From the NCBI GenBank assembly GCA_016290775.1, contig JAEEVF010000005.1, forward strand, positions 1 to 64,000: DNA of 64,000 nucleotides. Direction: 5' to 3'. A program made the translations under genes and the position numbers. This stretch comes from Acetatifactor sp. (GTDB taxonomy: Bacteria > Bacillota > Clostridia > Lachnospirales > Lachnospiraceae). Every line of letters begins with the position of its first letter. The stretch's first letter is position 1. Shown here in pieces: positions 1 through 8,341 of this stretch. The notes under the pieces are model-generated. The model was not told the DNA's origin. It did not search any database and worked only from the letters and a program-made list of their open reading frames with translations.

Positions 1-1
1 G

Positions 2-121
2 AGCGCTCCCCGAAAAGAAATGTTCGTGATGGAAGAAGCGACACACGGTCTGCTTGAATCACGTTCGGAAGAATTTTCTGAGATACTCCATAAAATTGCA
101 GAAATCCAGAAGAACAGTTAA
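2..121 (+). CDS. C-terminal end of a protein, probably alpha/beta hydrolase (partial)
   Basis: An open frame runs in from the left edge and stops with TAA at 119-121. The 39 visible residues include EMFVMEEATHG and then an amphipathic helix. A His in an ATHG context about 25 residues from the C-terminus is what the catalytic His of alpha/beta-hydrolase-fold proteins usually looks like. The body of the protein is outside the window, so the family call is tentative. Confidence 0.5.
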   Translation, partial: SAPRKEMFVMEEATHGLLESRSEEFSEILHKIAEIQKNS

Positions 122-196
122 ACCGGAATAGAATGTATTGTTTGTTGAGCAGATTGTATTCCAGTTTTACATTTTATGAAAATTTAAAAAAGTATA

Positions 197-227
197 TTGA
201 CTCTCACATTATGTGAGGGATTATCGT
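197..227 (+). promoter_or_regulatory. MerR-type promoter with operator palindrome
   Basis: TTGACT (197-202) and TATCGT (222-227) are separated by 19 bp, the over-long spacing typical of MerR-activated promoters. The spacer holds the perfect inverted repeat CTCACAT-T-ATGTGAG (203-217). It lies just upstream of the MerR gene, so autoregulation is the simplest reading. Confidence 0.75.
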
Positions 228-270
228 TGTAGTGAGCTCAAGAGAAAAACATCCATGGAGGTAGAAACAA

Positions 271-1074
271 ATGCTTAAAATAGGCGAATTTTCAAAACTA
301 TCCAGAGTAAGCATCAGGATGTTACGCCACTATGATGATATCGGACTTTTGAAACCTGCAGAAACAGATGATTTTACCGGGTACCGCTATTATCGCGAGG
401 AACAGCTTTTTGCCATCGGAAGGATCACGTCACTCAAGGATATGGGCTTTGCCCTTGCAGATATTATCAAGATCCTTGACAGCTATGATGATAAAGAAAA
501 GATGGATGCCTTTCTGTCAGAGAGGCAGAAGGAGCTTTCAAAGCTTTCCCAAGAAACGGAGTACAAACTGATGCTTCTGGAAACAGCCAGAAAGAGGCTG
601 AGGAAGGAGCAGAATATGAGTTTTGACGTAACTGTAAAAACAATTCCTGAGAGATATGCTGCCACGGTTCAGATGGTGGTTCCTCACTATGAAGATGAAG
701 GAATGCTCTGGAATACAATGATGAGCGAATGCAAGGATCTTGTGCCGGCCGACCCGTGTCTTGCGGCGGCTGAGTTTCTTGATCCCGAGTACAAGGAAGA
801 AAATGTTGAGATCATTGCGTGGATGACCGTGAGAGGTTCTTATAACGATACGGAACATGTGAAGTTTAAAACTCTTCCTGAAGTAAAAGTTGCAAGTTGT
901 ATTATTAAAGGCAGCCACGATCAGATGGGTGAGGCATATGCAACTGTGGCGTCATGGATCAAATCTAATGGATATAAAATGAATGGACCTATGTTTAATA
1001 TCTATCATGTGAGTCCTGCACAGACACAGAATCCTGATGAGTATGTAACGGAAGCTTGTTTCCCTATTGAGTAA
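271..1074 (+). CDS. MerR-family transcriptional regulator with GyrI-like effector domain
   Basis: 267 aa. The N-terminus (KIGEFSKLSRVSIRMLRHYD) is the MerR winged helix, followed by a long dimerisation helix to about residue 115. The C-terminal half from about residue 118 (VTVKTIPERYAATVQ) resembles GyrI-like/effector-binding domains of BmrR-type regulators, which sense small amphipathic ligands. ATG 271 has a GGAGGTAG ribosome site. The upstream promoter has the 19-bp spacer and palindrome expected of this family. No obvious efflux gene follows, so its target is unknown. Confidence 0.9.
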   Translation: MLKIGEFSKLSRVSIRMLRHYDDIGLLKPAETDDFTGYRYYREEQLFAIGRITSLKDMGFALADIIKILDSYDDKEKMDAFLSERQKELSKLSQETEYKLMLLETARKRLRKEQNMSFDVTVKTIPERYAATVQMVVPHYEDEGMLWNTMMSECKDLVPADPCLAAAEFLDPEYKEENVEIIAWMTVRGSYNDTEHVKFKTLPEVKVASCIIKGSHDQMGEAYATVASWIKSNGYKMNGPMFNIYHVSPAQTQNPDEYVTEACFPIE

Positions 1075-1083
1075 ATACTATCT

Positions 1084-1113
1084 ATGCCAAGGAGCTTAAG
1101 TGTTCCTTGGCAT
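1084..1113 (+). terminator. hairpin after the MerR gene
   Basis: ATGCCAAGGA (1084-1093) pairs perfectly with TCCTTGGCAT (1104-1113). The following T content is weak, so termination is likely but not strong. Confidence 0.5.
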
Positions 1114-1132
1114 ATTATTGAAAGGAGCGGTC

Positions 1133-1270
1133 ATGGAATATGTTCACGTAACAAAAGATAACCTCGAAGAGGAGCATATTTGCTGCGCGATATCAAATAA
1201 TAAGGATGTTCAGGTTTCTTCTAAGAAGGCATTGTTTGCATGCAAAACAAACCGAAACGAAGCAGGGTGA
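1133..1270 (+). pseudogene. N-terminal remnant of a GNAT/YoaP-like protein
   Basis: ATG 1133 has an AAAGGAGCGG ribosome site and encodes 45 residues. The start MEYVHVTKDNLEEEHICC, followed by AISNNKD and VSSKKA, matches how I remember YoaP-like/GNAT proteins beginning. Those proteins are normally around 250 aa. Here the frame leaves the family after about residue 33 and stops at 1268, with no continuation downstream. It looks like a decayed gene whose 5' end and ribosome site survive. Confidence 0.6.
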
Positions 1271-1368
1271 CGAGAAAAGATAACACTTTCGGGTGATGTG
1301 CGGAATGAAAAAGAAATGTATAATAACGCTGTAAGATCTGAAGAAGTTTTATGGGGGGAAGACGAAGG

Positions 1369-4300
1369 ATGAAACGGAAAATGAAGCAGTTATTGGGGAT
1401 TCTGCTAAGCCTGGTGATGGTATTGGGCTTGATGCCGGAGATGAGTCTGACGACGCATGCAGCTGATACGGGTGTGGTGAATCCCTATGCAAGCCTGGTG
1501 AATACCACCACGACGGTGAAGTTCAACAACATGGACTGGTATGTCATCGAGGATAATTCTACGTCATTGAATGCCGGGACGATCACGCTTCTTGCGAAGG
1601 ATCCGATCAGTACGTCAAAATTTAATAGTGCTGAGGATGGCAATCATTATAGTGGATCTGCGGTAAAGGGGTATCTGGATGACCTGACGAAACCAGGGGG
1701 CTTCTTCGCAAACGTGGCGGATGCGATCGTGAAGATCCCTTCCCTAACGACCAACAAATATAATAGCACCGAAACAGATGATGAGGCTACGAATGTTAAG
1801 CTTTACTTGCTGAGCGTTGAGGAGGTAAATGGGCTTCCGGAGAGTGTTAGAAAACTCTCAAGGACAACAACCGCAGGCGACGGCTGGTGGCTCCGATCGC
1901 CAGGCAGCTCCCAATCAATTGCGGCGTACGTGAAGGATGGCCAAGTGAATAGCGAAAATGGTACCGTGCTGCAAACGTTAAACGTCCGTCCCGCATTAAA
2001 GCTCGATCTGTCAGAAGTCGACTTCTCAGAAGACTCAATGTCTTTCTCTCTATCAATGAATAAACCGCCGCACTTTATCGATGCGGATAAGCTCCAGCTT
2101 GCCGTCACCGAAAATGCTACTAAAGCCAAGGCCGGAACAATTAGAGGGAAGGATGATGAGGGAGATGCATATACTTATAAGATCGTCGGCGGCAATGCCC
2201 AGGATCTTTTCGAGATAAACTCGACAACGGGCGTAGTGACAATGAAGAGCGCCGTTGACGCATTCGATTACGAAGAATGGGTGGAGAGCGGACGGCAATA
2301 TATAATTGAAGTTGAGATTGCGGATGATAAAGCGACCTCTTACAACGAATTGTTATGTACCAGGCATTCATTCGAGATCAAGATCATGGACGTAAACGAA
2401 GCCCCGTATTTTGATTATTCGCCCGAAGAACCAAAAAAAATCGAAATAGCAGAGAACTCTCGCGTCGCTAACAAAAAGGTGAAGTTTGCGGATTCTGATA
2501 GGCATGCGACAAATTCAACCTTCGTAAATAACGAAGTGCTGGCGACAGGTGGCGACGTCGATGTCTTTCAAGTGTCAAAGCAAGGAGTTATCAGCGTTAG
2601 GGAAGGTGTGACACTGGATAACGACAAGCGCGCCGAGTATCAAATCGTTATTATGGTTCGCGATGCCAACAAGGACAGTGACAACAACCAGATCTATCCA
2701 GATTTATTCAGCGAAACGACGTTTACTATCACGGTGCTCGAGAGAGATGCAAAGGTTACCGAGCAGCCTGTTGCGGCGGAGGGATGGACCTATGACGGCG
2801 CTGAGCATGGACTCATAAAGACTGAAGGAAAGGCATCGGACGGTACGATCAAATATGCATTAAAGATGGATGACTCCGTCCCTGCAGACAATGAATATAT
2901 CTTCGCAGATGCAAGCCAGATCAAGGGAAAGAATGCAGGTACGTATAAGGTATGGTATAAGGCCTTTGCAAAGACGGGCTTTATCGACAGCAAAGCCGGC
3001 AACGTTGAAGTGACGGTTTCTAAAAAGCCTGTGACCGTATCGGGCATTACTGCAAAGAACAAGGTTTATGATGGTACGACCAATGCGGAACTTATCATGG
3101 ATGATGAGGCAGCTTCAGCCGTTCACGCAAACCTGGAAGGCGTTGTGGCTGATGATGCCGGAAAGGTTACGGTAAGTGCCGTTGGTGAATTCGATGACGC
3201 GAACGCGGGAACTGGCAAAATCGTAGTAATAAGTGGTCTCACGCTAATGGGAACGGCCGTAGGAAACTATGAGATCACCACTTCGGGCAATCAAAAGACA
3301 GCGACGGCGAACATTACGCCGAAGTCAGTGATTGTCACGGCGGGTAGCCAGACGGTTCCTCTGAACGGAAGCATTGATTCTAGTCTGAGTGATTCGACGG
3401 CGTCCGCTGAAGGGCTGCTTTCCGGTGACGAACTCAGCGCTGTTAAGCTGACGTCAAGCTCGACCGCACACGCGACAACGAGCGGTAGCATCACGCCAAG
3501 TGATGTCCGGATCAAAAATGCCGGTGGCGACATAACGGGGAACTATGCCGTACAATATGCGGACGGTGTGCTTACGGTAAACAAGGGCACTGTTTCATAC
3601 AACGCGCCTTCGGCGAAGAAGTCTCTGACTTACAATGCAAAAGATCAGATGCTTATCAACGCTGGTAACATAACAGGCTGCGAGGGCGCGATCATGAAAT
3701 ATGCGCTCGGAAGCGACGATTCCACAGTGCCCTCGGACACAAGCTTCGGTACGGCCCTCGTGAAGGCTATGGATGCGGGAAGCTACACCGTATGGTATGA
3801 AATTGACGGAGGCGCTGATTATGAAGACATTGCCCCGCAGAAGATCACAGGCATTAAGATCGCGGCGAAAGAGGTACGCCTTAGCTGGGGTACTGCGGCG
3901 TTTGTATATGATGGACAGGAGCATTTCCCTGAGGTGACGCTTACGGGCGTTGAGGCTGCAGACAAGAGAGGGGTTGGCGTTTCTGTGTCAGGAGCGGAAA
4001 AGAAAGCCGGAAACTATCATGCAGTAGTCACGGCCCTCACGGGAGAGAAGGCTGGGAATTATATGCTTGAAAACACTGCCGCAGGTTGCTTTTGGAAGAT
4101 CACTAAGGCGGCCATAACCCCTTCCGTCACGATAAGTGGTTGGACTAAGGGACAAGTGCCGAGCAACCCTGTGATCACGGGCAATCCCGAAAACGGAAAG
4201 GTGACCTGTGAGTATAAGGCTTCCACGGCTGATGCCTCGGCATATTCCGAAAAGGTGCCGATGGATGCGGGAGAATATGCTGTCCGGGTGACGATCGCTG

Positions 4301-4947
4301 AAACGGCAAATTACCTTAGCGGCACTGCAACCGCGACATTTGAGATTATGGATTCAAAGAATTCCCTCGACAACCTGAGTCAAATGCTTTGGGCGGCAAT
4401 TGCCCGTGGCGGAGAGCAGACTGTTTATTGGAAAGAGGGGAATGCGCTTTCCTACGACATTATGAAAGTCTTGGAGGATCATGTTCAGATCACTCTCGTA
4501 TTTGAATATAGTTATGAGGGAAAGGATTATAAGGTGACCATGCCTGGCAGCATTGTTAAGGCATTTCCTGACATTACCTGGTATGGGCCTTTGTACCTGT
4601 ATGCGCATTATGGAAACAATGAGGCAGAACTTAAGACATATGTGGTACAGAAGGGTGACACCCTGAGCAAGATCGCCGCTAAGCTTCATGCTTCGGTAAA
4701 GCGCCTAGTGGAGCTCAACGGTATAAAGAACCCTCACCTGATCTATCCCGGGCAAAAACTCTTTTACGGTGACGGAAATGTTCTCCAGGGCACAATGCCT
4801 CCCGCAAACGGAACCTATGTCGTACAGCGAGGCGACAGCCTGAGCAGGATTGCCGCAAAGCTGGGCGTGTCCATCGGACACCTTGTGCAGCTAAATGGAA
4901 TTAAGAATCCCAATCGCATCTGGGCTGGCCAAGTCTTCCGTTACTAA
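1369..4947 (+). CDS. large secreted multidomain surface protein with MBG-like repeats and two LysM domains
   Basis: 1192 aa from ATG 1369, chosen over ATG 1351 because the GGGGGG ribosome site precedes it and the protein then begins with a standard signal peptide ending near THAAD. Next comes a DUF6273-like region with WWLRSPG near residue 173 and VRPALKLDL near 206, then a cadherin-like stretch (about 225-460). MBG-type Ig-like repeats follow; YDGTTNAEL near 567 and YDGQEHFPE near 847 mark two of them. Two LysM domains end the protein, starting at about 1091 (YVVQKGDTLSKIA) and 1150 (YVVQRGDSLSRIA). LysM binds peptidoglycan, so it is probably wall-associated without sortase. No LPXTG is visible. 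Ligand unknown. Confidence 0.85.
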   Translation: MKRKMKQLLGILLSLVMVLGLMPEMSLTTHAADTGVVNPYASLVNTTTTVKFNNMDWYVIEDNSTSLNAGTITLLAKDPISTSKFNSAEDGNHYSGSAVKGYLDDLTKPGGFFANVADAIVKIPSLTTNKYNSTETDDEATNVKLYLLSVEEVNGLPESVRKLSRTTTAGDGWWLRSPGSSQSIAAYVKDGQVNSENGTVLQTLNVRPALKLDLSEVDFSEDSMSFSLSMNKPPHFIDADKLQLAVTENATKAKAGTIRGKDDEGDAYTYKIVGGNAQDLFEINSTTGVVTMKSAVDAFDYEEWVESGRQYIIEVEIADDKATSYNELLCTRHSFEIKIMDVNEAPYFDYSPEEPKKIEIAENSRVANKKVKFADSDRHATNSTFVNNEVLATGGDVDVFQVSKQGVISVREGVTLDNDKRAEYQIVIMVRDANKDSDNNQIYPDLFSETTFTITVLERDAKVTEQPVAAEGWTYDGAEHGLIKTEGKASDGTIKYALKMDDSVPADNEYIFADASQIKGKNAGTYKVWYKAFAKTGFIDSKAGNVEVTVSKKPVTVSGITAKNKVYDGTTNAELIMDDEAASAVHANLEGVVADDAGKVTVSAVGEFDDANAGTGKIVVISGLTLMGTAVGNYEITTSGNQKTATANITPKSVIVTAGSQTVPLNGSIDSSLSDSTASAEGLLSGDELSAVKLTSSSTAHATTSGSITPSDVRIKNAGGDITGNYAVQYADGVLTVNKGTVSYNAPSAKKSLTYNAKDQMLINAGNITGCEGAIMKYALGSDDSTVPSDTSFGTALVKAMDAGSYTVWYEIDGGADYEDIAPQKITGIKIAAKEVRLSWGTAAFVYDGQEHFPEVTLTGVEAADKRGVGVSVSGAEKKAGNYHAVVTALTGEKAGNYMLENTAAGCFWKITKAAITPSVTISGWTKGQVPSNPVITGNPENGKVTCEYKASTADASAYSEKVPMDAGEYAVRVTIAETANYLSGTATATFEIMDSKNSLDNLSQMLWAAIARGGEQTVYWKEGNALSYDIMKVLEDHVQITLVFEYSYEGKDYKVTMPGSIVKAFPDITWYGPLYLYAHYGNNEAELKTYVVQKGDTLSKIAAKLHASVKRLVELNGIKNPHLIYPGQKLFYGDGNVLQGTMPPANGTYVVQRGDSLSRIAAKLGVSIGHLVQLNGIKNPNRIWAGQVFRY

Positions 4948-5324
4948 TGGGCAACCCATACGGGCAATCAATACAACCAACAAATATGATGATCCCATAT
5001 TGCGGGCTGGACTGTGAGGCTTGCGAAGCTCGTCTGGCAACAATTAATAACGATAATGAGCTGCGGATAAAGGTATCGAAGGAATGGACTGAACTTAATG
5101 GAGTGGAGATCACCCCGGAAATGATCAACTGCTCCGGCTGCCGGATTCCGGGAGTAAAGACGGTGTACTGTGATTCTTTATGTCCGATCAGGCAGTGTGC
5201 GAGAGAAAAACAAATGGAAACCTGCGGCGGTTGCCAGGAAATGAGGTCATGTGAAATGGTAGGAGCAATTATTGGGAACAATCCTGATGCACGTGGCAGG
5301 CTTGAAAATGCCGGAAGCGTATGA
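4947..5324 (+). CDS. DUF3795-like cysteine-rich protein
   Basis: 125 aa if started at ATG 4947, which overlaps the preceding stop as TAATG. An internal ATG at 4986 (MMIPYCGLDCEACEA) is closer to where the family usually starts. The spaced Cys clusters YCGLDCEAC, NCSGCRIPG, CDSLCPIRQCA and CGGCQEMRSC are characteristic of DUF3795, a presumed metal-binding family of unknown function. It may be translationally coupled to the large surface protein by the overlap, but a functional link is not evident. Confidence 0.75.
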   Translation: MGNPYGQSIQPTNMMIPYCGLDCEACEARLATINNDNELRIKVSKEWTELNGVEITPEMINCSGCRIPGVKTVYCDSLCPIRQCAREKQMETCGGCQEMRSCEMVGAIIGNNPDARGRLENAGSV

Positions 5325-5366
5325 TGGCAAATGTAATAACGGGAATAAAGAGAGGATGTAGAGATC

Positions 5367-5843
5367 ATGTTCAGAGAAATGAGACGCTTTAAGCAGAAGA
5401 TTACCGATGAGGAATGCATAGAAATACTGAAGAACGAGCCAAGAGGTGTTCTGTCTGTTCTTGGAGATGAGGGATACCCGTATGGTGTTCCGCTGGATCA
5501 TTGGTATTCGGAAAGTGATGGAAAGCTTTACTTTCACTGCGCGAAAGAAGGTCATAAGATCGATGCAATCTCGGGATGTGATAAGGTTAGCTATTGCGTG
5601 ATGGATAAAGGATATCGAAAAGAAGGCGAGTGGGCACTCAACATTCATAGTGTAATAGCATTTGGACGGATCCATGAGGTTACGGATGATGAAAAGAAGA
5701 AAGAAATCTGCACTTGCCTGTGTCAGAAGTTCACTGATGATGAGACATATCTTGAAAAGGAAATGAAAAATGCTTTTCCCCGCGTATGCTGTCTGGAATT
5801 GGATATAGAGCATATGACAGGGAAACTTGTGAACGAGGCGTAG
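5367..5843 (+). CDS. pyridoxamine 5'-phosphate oxidase family (FMN-binding split barrel) protein
   Basis: 158 aa. The start MFREMRRFKQKITDEECIEI, then LSVLGDEGYPYGVPLDHWY and YFHCAKEGHKIDAI, is typical of the NimA/PNPOx-like FMN-binding split-barrel proteins common in Clostridia. Members are associated with flavin-dependent reduction, including nitroimidazole resistance, but most are uncharacterised. The length fits the family. It follows the DUF3795 gene by about 40 bp and may be in the same unit. Confidence 0.85.
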   Translation: MFREMRRFKQKITDEECIEILKNEPRGVLSVLGDEGYPYGVPLDHWYSESDGKLYFHCAKEGHKIDAISGCDKVSYCVMDKGYRKEGEWALNIHSVIAFGRIHEVTDDEKKKEICTCLCQKFTDDETYLEKEMKNAFPRVCCLELDIEHMTGKLVNEA

Positions 5844-5860
5844 TGATTACGGGCGCAAGT

Positions 5861-5911
5861 TTGATTATAATCAAGTTTGAGGTTGAAACTTAGATCACAT
5901 CTATGTATAAT
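5861..5911 (+). promoter_or_regulatory. promoter with upstream 14-bp palindrome
   Basis: TTGAAA (5883-5888), a 17-bp spacer and TATAAT (5906-5911) form a near-consensus promoter. Just upstream lies the perfect palindrome TTGATTATAATCAA (5861-5874), a plausible operator. Transcription would start near 5918 and include the leader peptide and hairpins described next. Confidence 0.75.
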
Positions 5912-5953
5912 CAAATATGATATTTATTTTATTGGAAAGGAGCGTAATTTTTT

Positions 5954-5983
5954 ATGAGAATTAGGGTTGTTAAGGCTCAGTAG
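5954..5983 (+). CDS. nine-residue leader peptide MRIRVVKAQ
   Basis: ATG 5954 follows the ribosome site AAAGGAGCG (about 5936-5944) and is ended by TAG 5981-5983. The stop codon falls in the loop of the first of two mutually exclusive hairpins. The arrangement suggests a regulatory leader ORF rather than a functional product. Confidence 0.5.
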   Translation: MRIRVVKAQ

Positions 5984-6047
5984 TCTGAGCTTAAATAATT
6001 GATTGAATCGTAAGCTCAGATGAATCCTAAGAGAAATGTTGTTAGGA
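5975..6047 (+). promoter_or_regulatory. attenuator-like competing hairpins
   Basis: Hairpin A is GCTCAG-TAGT-CTGAGC (5975-5990). Hairpin B pairs TCTGAGCTTA (5984-5993) with TAAGCTCAGA (6011-6020) and excludes A. A third stem, TCCTAA (6025-6030) with TTAGGA (6042-6047), covers the ribosome site of the next gene. Ribosome position on the leader peptide could choose between them. There is no U-run, so translational rather than transcriptional attenuation is the better guess. Confidence 0.5.
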
Positions 6048-6052
6048 GGAGC

Positions 6053-6346
6053 ATGATGAGCTATATAAAGGCAGAAACTGTACTGCCACAGGAATTAATA
6101 GAAACGATTCAGCAATATGTAGACGGAAAAATGATATATATTCCATGCAAGGAGAAACAAGAGTGGGGCACGACCACTTCCGCCAAGGCATTCTTTCGTG
6201 AGCGTAACGAAAGGATCTACGAGACTTATAAAAGCGGAATGAGATTGTGTGATCTTGCACGCAGTTTTTCCTTATCGGAGAAGAGTATTCAAAGGATTCT
6301 CAGGAACCAGAGACATGCCGTAAGCGAAGGCATTGAGAGTATCTGA
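6053..6346 (+). CDS. CD3324-family helix-turn-helix protein
   Basis: 97 aa from ATG 6053 (ribosome site AGGAGG at 6044-6049); an ATG at 6020 is in frame but has no ribosome site. MMSYIKAETVLPQELIETIQ, then IYIPCK, matches CD3324-type small clostridial proteins. The C-terminal half (SGMRLCDLARSFSLSEKSIQ) reads as a helix-turn-helix. Function is not established. It sits directly behind the attenuator-like leader and overlaps the start of the next gene. Confidence 0.8.
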   Translation: MMSYIKAETVLPQELIETIQQYVDGKMIYIPCKEKQEWGTTTSAKAFFRERNERIYETYKSGMRLCDLARSFSLSEKSIQRILRNQRHAVSEGIESI

Positions 6347-6638
6347 GAAGAAAGAGACCAGAATATATTTTCGCTGTGGAGGTTGCGGGAAAAAGCAGGA
6401 GTTTGTTAATTCGTACAAATTCAGAGTAAATGCTAATGGTAAAAGCGTAGACATTTGGCTGATCTACCGTTGCAAGAAATGTAAGCATTCCAAAAACCTC
6501 ACGATTTATGAGAGGACGCATCCTGGAAGGATTCCGACGGAATTGTTTGAATGCTTTATGAATAATGACATGGAGACTGCCATGGAATATGGCAGAAATA
6601 TAGACTTTTTGAAGAAAAACAATGCTGAATTTAAGTGA
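6333..6638 (+). CDS. DUF1062-like zinc-ribbon protein, shorter than the family
   Basis: 101 aa from a TTG at 6333 that overlaps the upstream gene by 14 bp. It carries the DUF1062 N-terminal signature YFRCGGCGKKQEFVNSYKF, then VNANGK and YRCKKCKHSKN, giving two CxxC pairs. DUF1062 proteins are, as I recall, nearly twice this length. Here the frame stops at TGA 6636-6638 and a terminator follows at once, so the C-terminal half is missing. Function unknown. Confidence 0.7.
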   Translation: MRVSEKKETRIYFRCGGCGKKQEFVNSYKFRVNANGKSVDIWLIYRCKKCKHSKNLTIYERTHPGRIPTELFECFMNNDMETAMEYGRNIDFLKKNNAEFK

Positions 6639-6641
6639 ATG

Positions 6642-6669
6642 ACGGCTGGACTTAGGTCCGGCCGTTTTT
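6642..6669 (+). terminator. rho-independent terminator
   Basis: ACGGCTGGAC (6642-6651) pairs with GTCCGGCCGT (6656-6665) around TTAG, followed by TTTTT. It ends the attenuator-controlled unit. Confidence 0.85.
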
Positions 6670-6750
6670 AAGTGGTTGAAGTTTCGTAAGAGGAGCTGAA
6701 TGGTAGTGGATTAACTATTGTTCGGCTCGTTTTGACTATACATAATCCCT

Positions 6751-6778
6751 TTGCTTTCGGTAAGAATTGTGTTAGAAT
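6751..6778 (+). promoter_or_regulatory. promoter of the chromate transporter pair
   Basis: TTGCTT (6751-6756), a 16-bp spacer and TAGAAT (6773-6778), with an extended -10 TG at 6770-6771. Confidence 0.6.
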
Positions 6779-6825
6779 AAGGGCATATTATCTTTCAGAA
6801 TAACGTATTAAAGAGGTATGGAGAT

Positions 6826-7398
6826 TTGCCAATATTTATAGATTTATTTCTGACCTTCGCTAAGATCGGATTATTCACATTCGGCGGGGGGTATGCGATG
6901 CTTTCTCTTATAGAGAATGATTGCGTGGAAAAGAAAAAATGGATAACTCACGATGAAATGATGGATGTGACTGTTGTTGCAGAATCAACTCCGGGTCCTA
7001 TCGCCATCAATTGTGCCACCTATGTTGGATATAAAAAAGGGAGGCTGCCAGGAGCAATAATAGCTACGCTCGGGATGGTTCTTCCTTCCTTCATAGTAAT
7101 ACTGTTGATATCAAAGTTTTTTGACATGTTCCTTGAAATAACATGGATTGCAAATGCATTTCATGGGGTCAAGATAGCGGTTGGAATACTGATAGTGGAT
7201 GCAGCCTTAAAAATGCTGATCAAGATGAAGAAAAAACCGATGCCTATAATCATGGTAGTTTGTTCGGGGGTAGCTATGATACTAATCAGTGCATTCTCTA
7301 TTAACGTTTCATCCATGGTGCTTATGCTCGCTGCGGCCTTCACGGGCGTAATTGTATTCATTATAGGATCACATACTAAGAAGGAGAAAAAGGAATGA
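6826..7398 (+). CDS. chrA: chromate transporter, short CHR subunit 1
   Basis: 190 aa, starting at TTG 6826 behind AAGAGG. It is a single CHR domain: the FTFGGGYAMLSLIE signature near residue 18 and the PGPIAINCATYVGYKKG motif near residue 58 are diagnostic. About six hydrophobic segments are visible. Short CHR proteins work in pairs encoded next to each other, as here: the next gene overlaps by ATGA. The family exports chromate or related oxyanions, but for anaerobes the physiological substrate is uncertain. Confidence 0.9.
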   Translation: MPIFIDLFLTFAKIGLFTFGGGYAMLSLIENDCVEKKKWITHDEMMDVTVVAESTPGPIAINCATYVGYKKGRLPGAIIATLGMVLPSFIVILLISKFFDMFLEITWIANAFHGVKIAVGILIVDAALKMLIKMKKKPMPIIMVVCSGVAMILISAFSINVSSMVLMLAAAFTGVIVFIIGSHTKKEKKE

Positions 7399-7964
7399 TA
7401 TATTTTGATTTGTTGATTGGATTCCTTGAAGTCGGGTTCTTCTCCTTTGGCGGTGCTTATGCAGCTATCCCACTGATCAGGGAAGTTGTACTGGCTCACG
7501 GCTGGATGGATGAAGAAATGGTTACCTATATGATCGCGATAAGCGAAAGTACACCAGGACCGATCATGGTGAATATGGCAACTTATGTTGGAAGTGTAAA
7601 GGGAGGAATCCCGGGGGCTTTGATAGCCACGACAGCAACAGTCCTTCCTGCGTTTCTTGTAATTCTGTTGATCATGGTCTTATTTAAAAAGGCTTTGCAA
7701 AATAAGTATGTAAAAGCAGCACTTGGGGGCTTAAAGCCGTGTGTTATCGGTTTAATCCTGTCGACAGGTATTATGATGATAATTAGAAATTGCAATATTT
7801 CTTTAAAAGCAAAACCGGATGTATTAACCATTGGTCTTACCTGTGTTCTTGCAGCAGTATATTTTGGATCCAGAAAAATAGTTAAAAAGGGAATATCACC
7901 AATAATGCTTATCAGTGTATCTGCACTTGTTGGTGTTGTAGCTTATGGAATCCTGCCGAGGTGA
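7395..7964 (+). CDS. chrA: chromate transporter, short CHR subunit 2
   Basis: 189 aa. It is the second half of the pair, with FSFGGAYAAIPLIREVV and PGPIMVNMATYVGSVKG at positions matching subunit 1. It overlaps subunit 1 by four bases (ATGA), which implies translational coupling and a heterodimer equivalent to a full-length ChrA. The C-terminal region is hydrophobic with a short basic linker. Confidence 0.9.
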   Translation: MIYFDLLIGFLEVGFFSFGGAYAAIPLIREVVLAHGWMDEEMVTYMIAISESTPGPIMVNMATYVGSVKGGIPGALIATTATVLPAFLVILLIMVLFKKALQNKYVKAALGGLKPCVIGLILSTGIMMIIRNCNISLKAKPDVLTIGLTCVLAAVYFGSRKIVKKGISPIMLISVSALVGVVAYGILPR

Positions 7965-8121
7965 AGAGGTTTCACAAGGAGTTATTGATTCAGAGTACTT
8001 TGTAGGGTATGAATTCAAAAAGAATTTGTTAAAAGTACAGCAAGCAATAATTATTTATTGCCTGTCGTGTGACGGCAAAATTGGGTAAAAAGCATTTCAT
8101 CAGTCCGATTGCCCATACGGT

Positions 8122-8219
8122 GTTATATTGTGTTACTGTGAAATCTTTCCCTTGTTTATTCCCTTATCAGCGCTCGTAAAGCACTATGGGACAATATAAC
8201 ACAAGGGAAATCATAAGGG
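8122..8219. repeat. three overlapping inverted repeats in the 377-bp gap before the GNAT gene
   Basis: The 7965-8341 gap holds no gene that I can support. It contains GTTATATTGT (8122-8131) with ACAATATAAC (8191-8200), TTTCCCTTGT (8146-8155) with ACAAGGGAAA (8201-8210), and CCCTTAT (8161-8167) with ATAAGGG (8213-8219). The arms occur in the same order on both sides, so the pairings cross rather than nest. They could be alternative RNA structures or the decayed end of a mobile element. Confidence 0.45.
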
Positions 8220-8341
8220 AAAGTAAAACATCTGCAAATTTTGTATTTACAAGGGCTTGCGGATGATGAAATAAAAAGTAGTAATGAGTTATAAAGCCCA
8301 TGGGAATGGTTCATTCCCAATCGGGGTTTGTGGAGGAAAGC

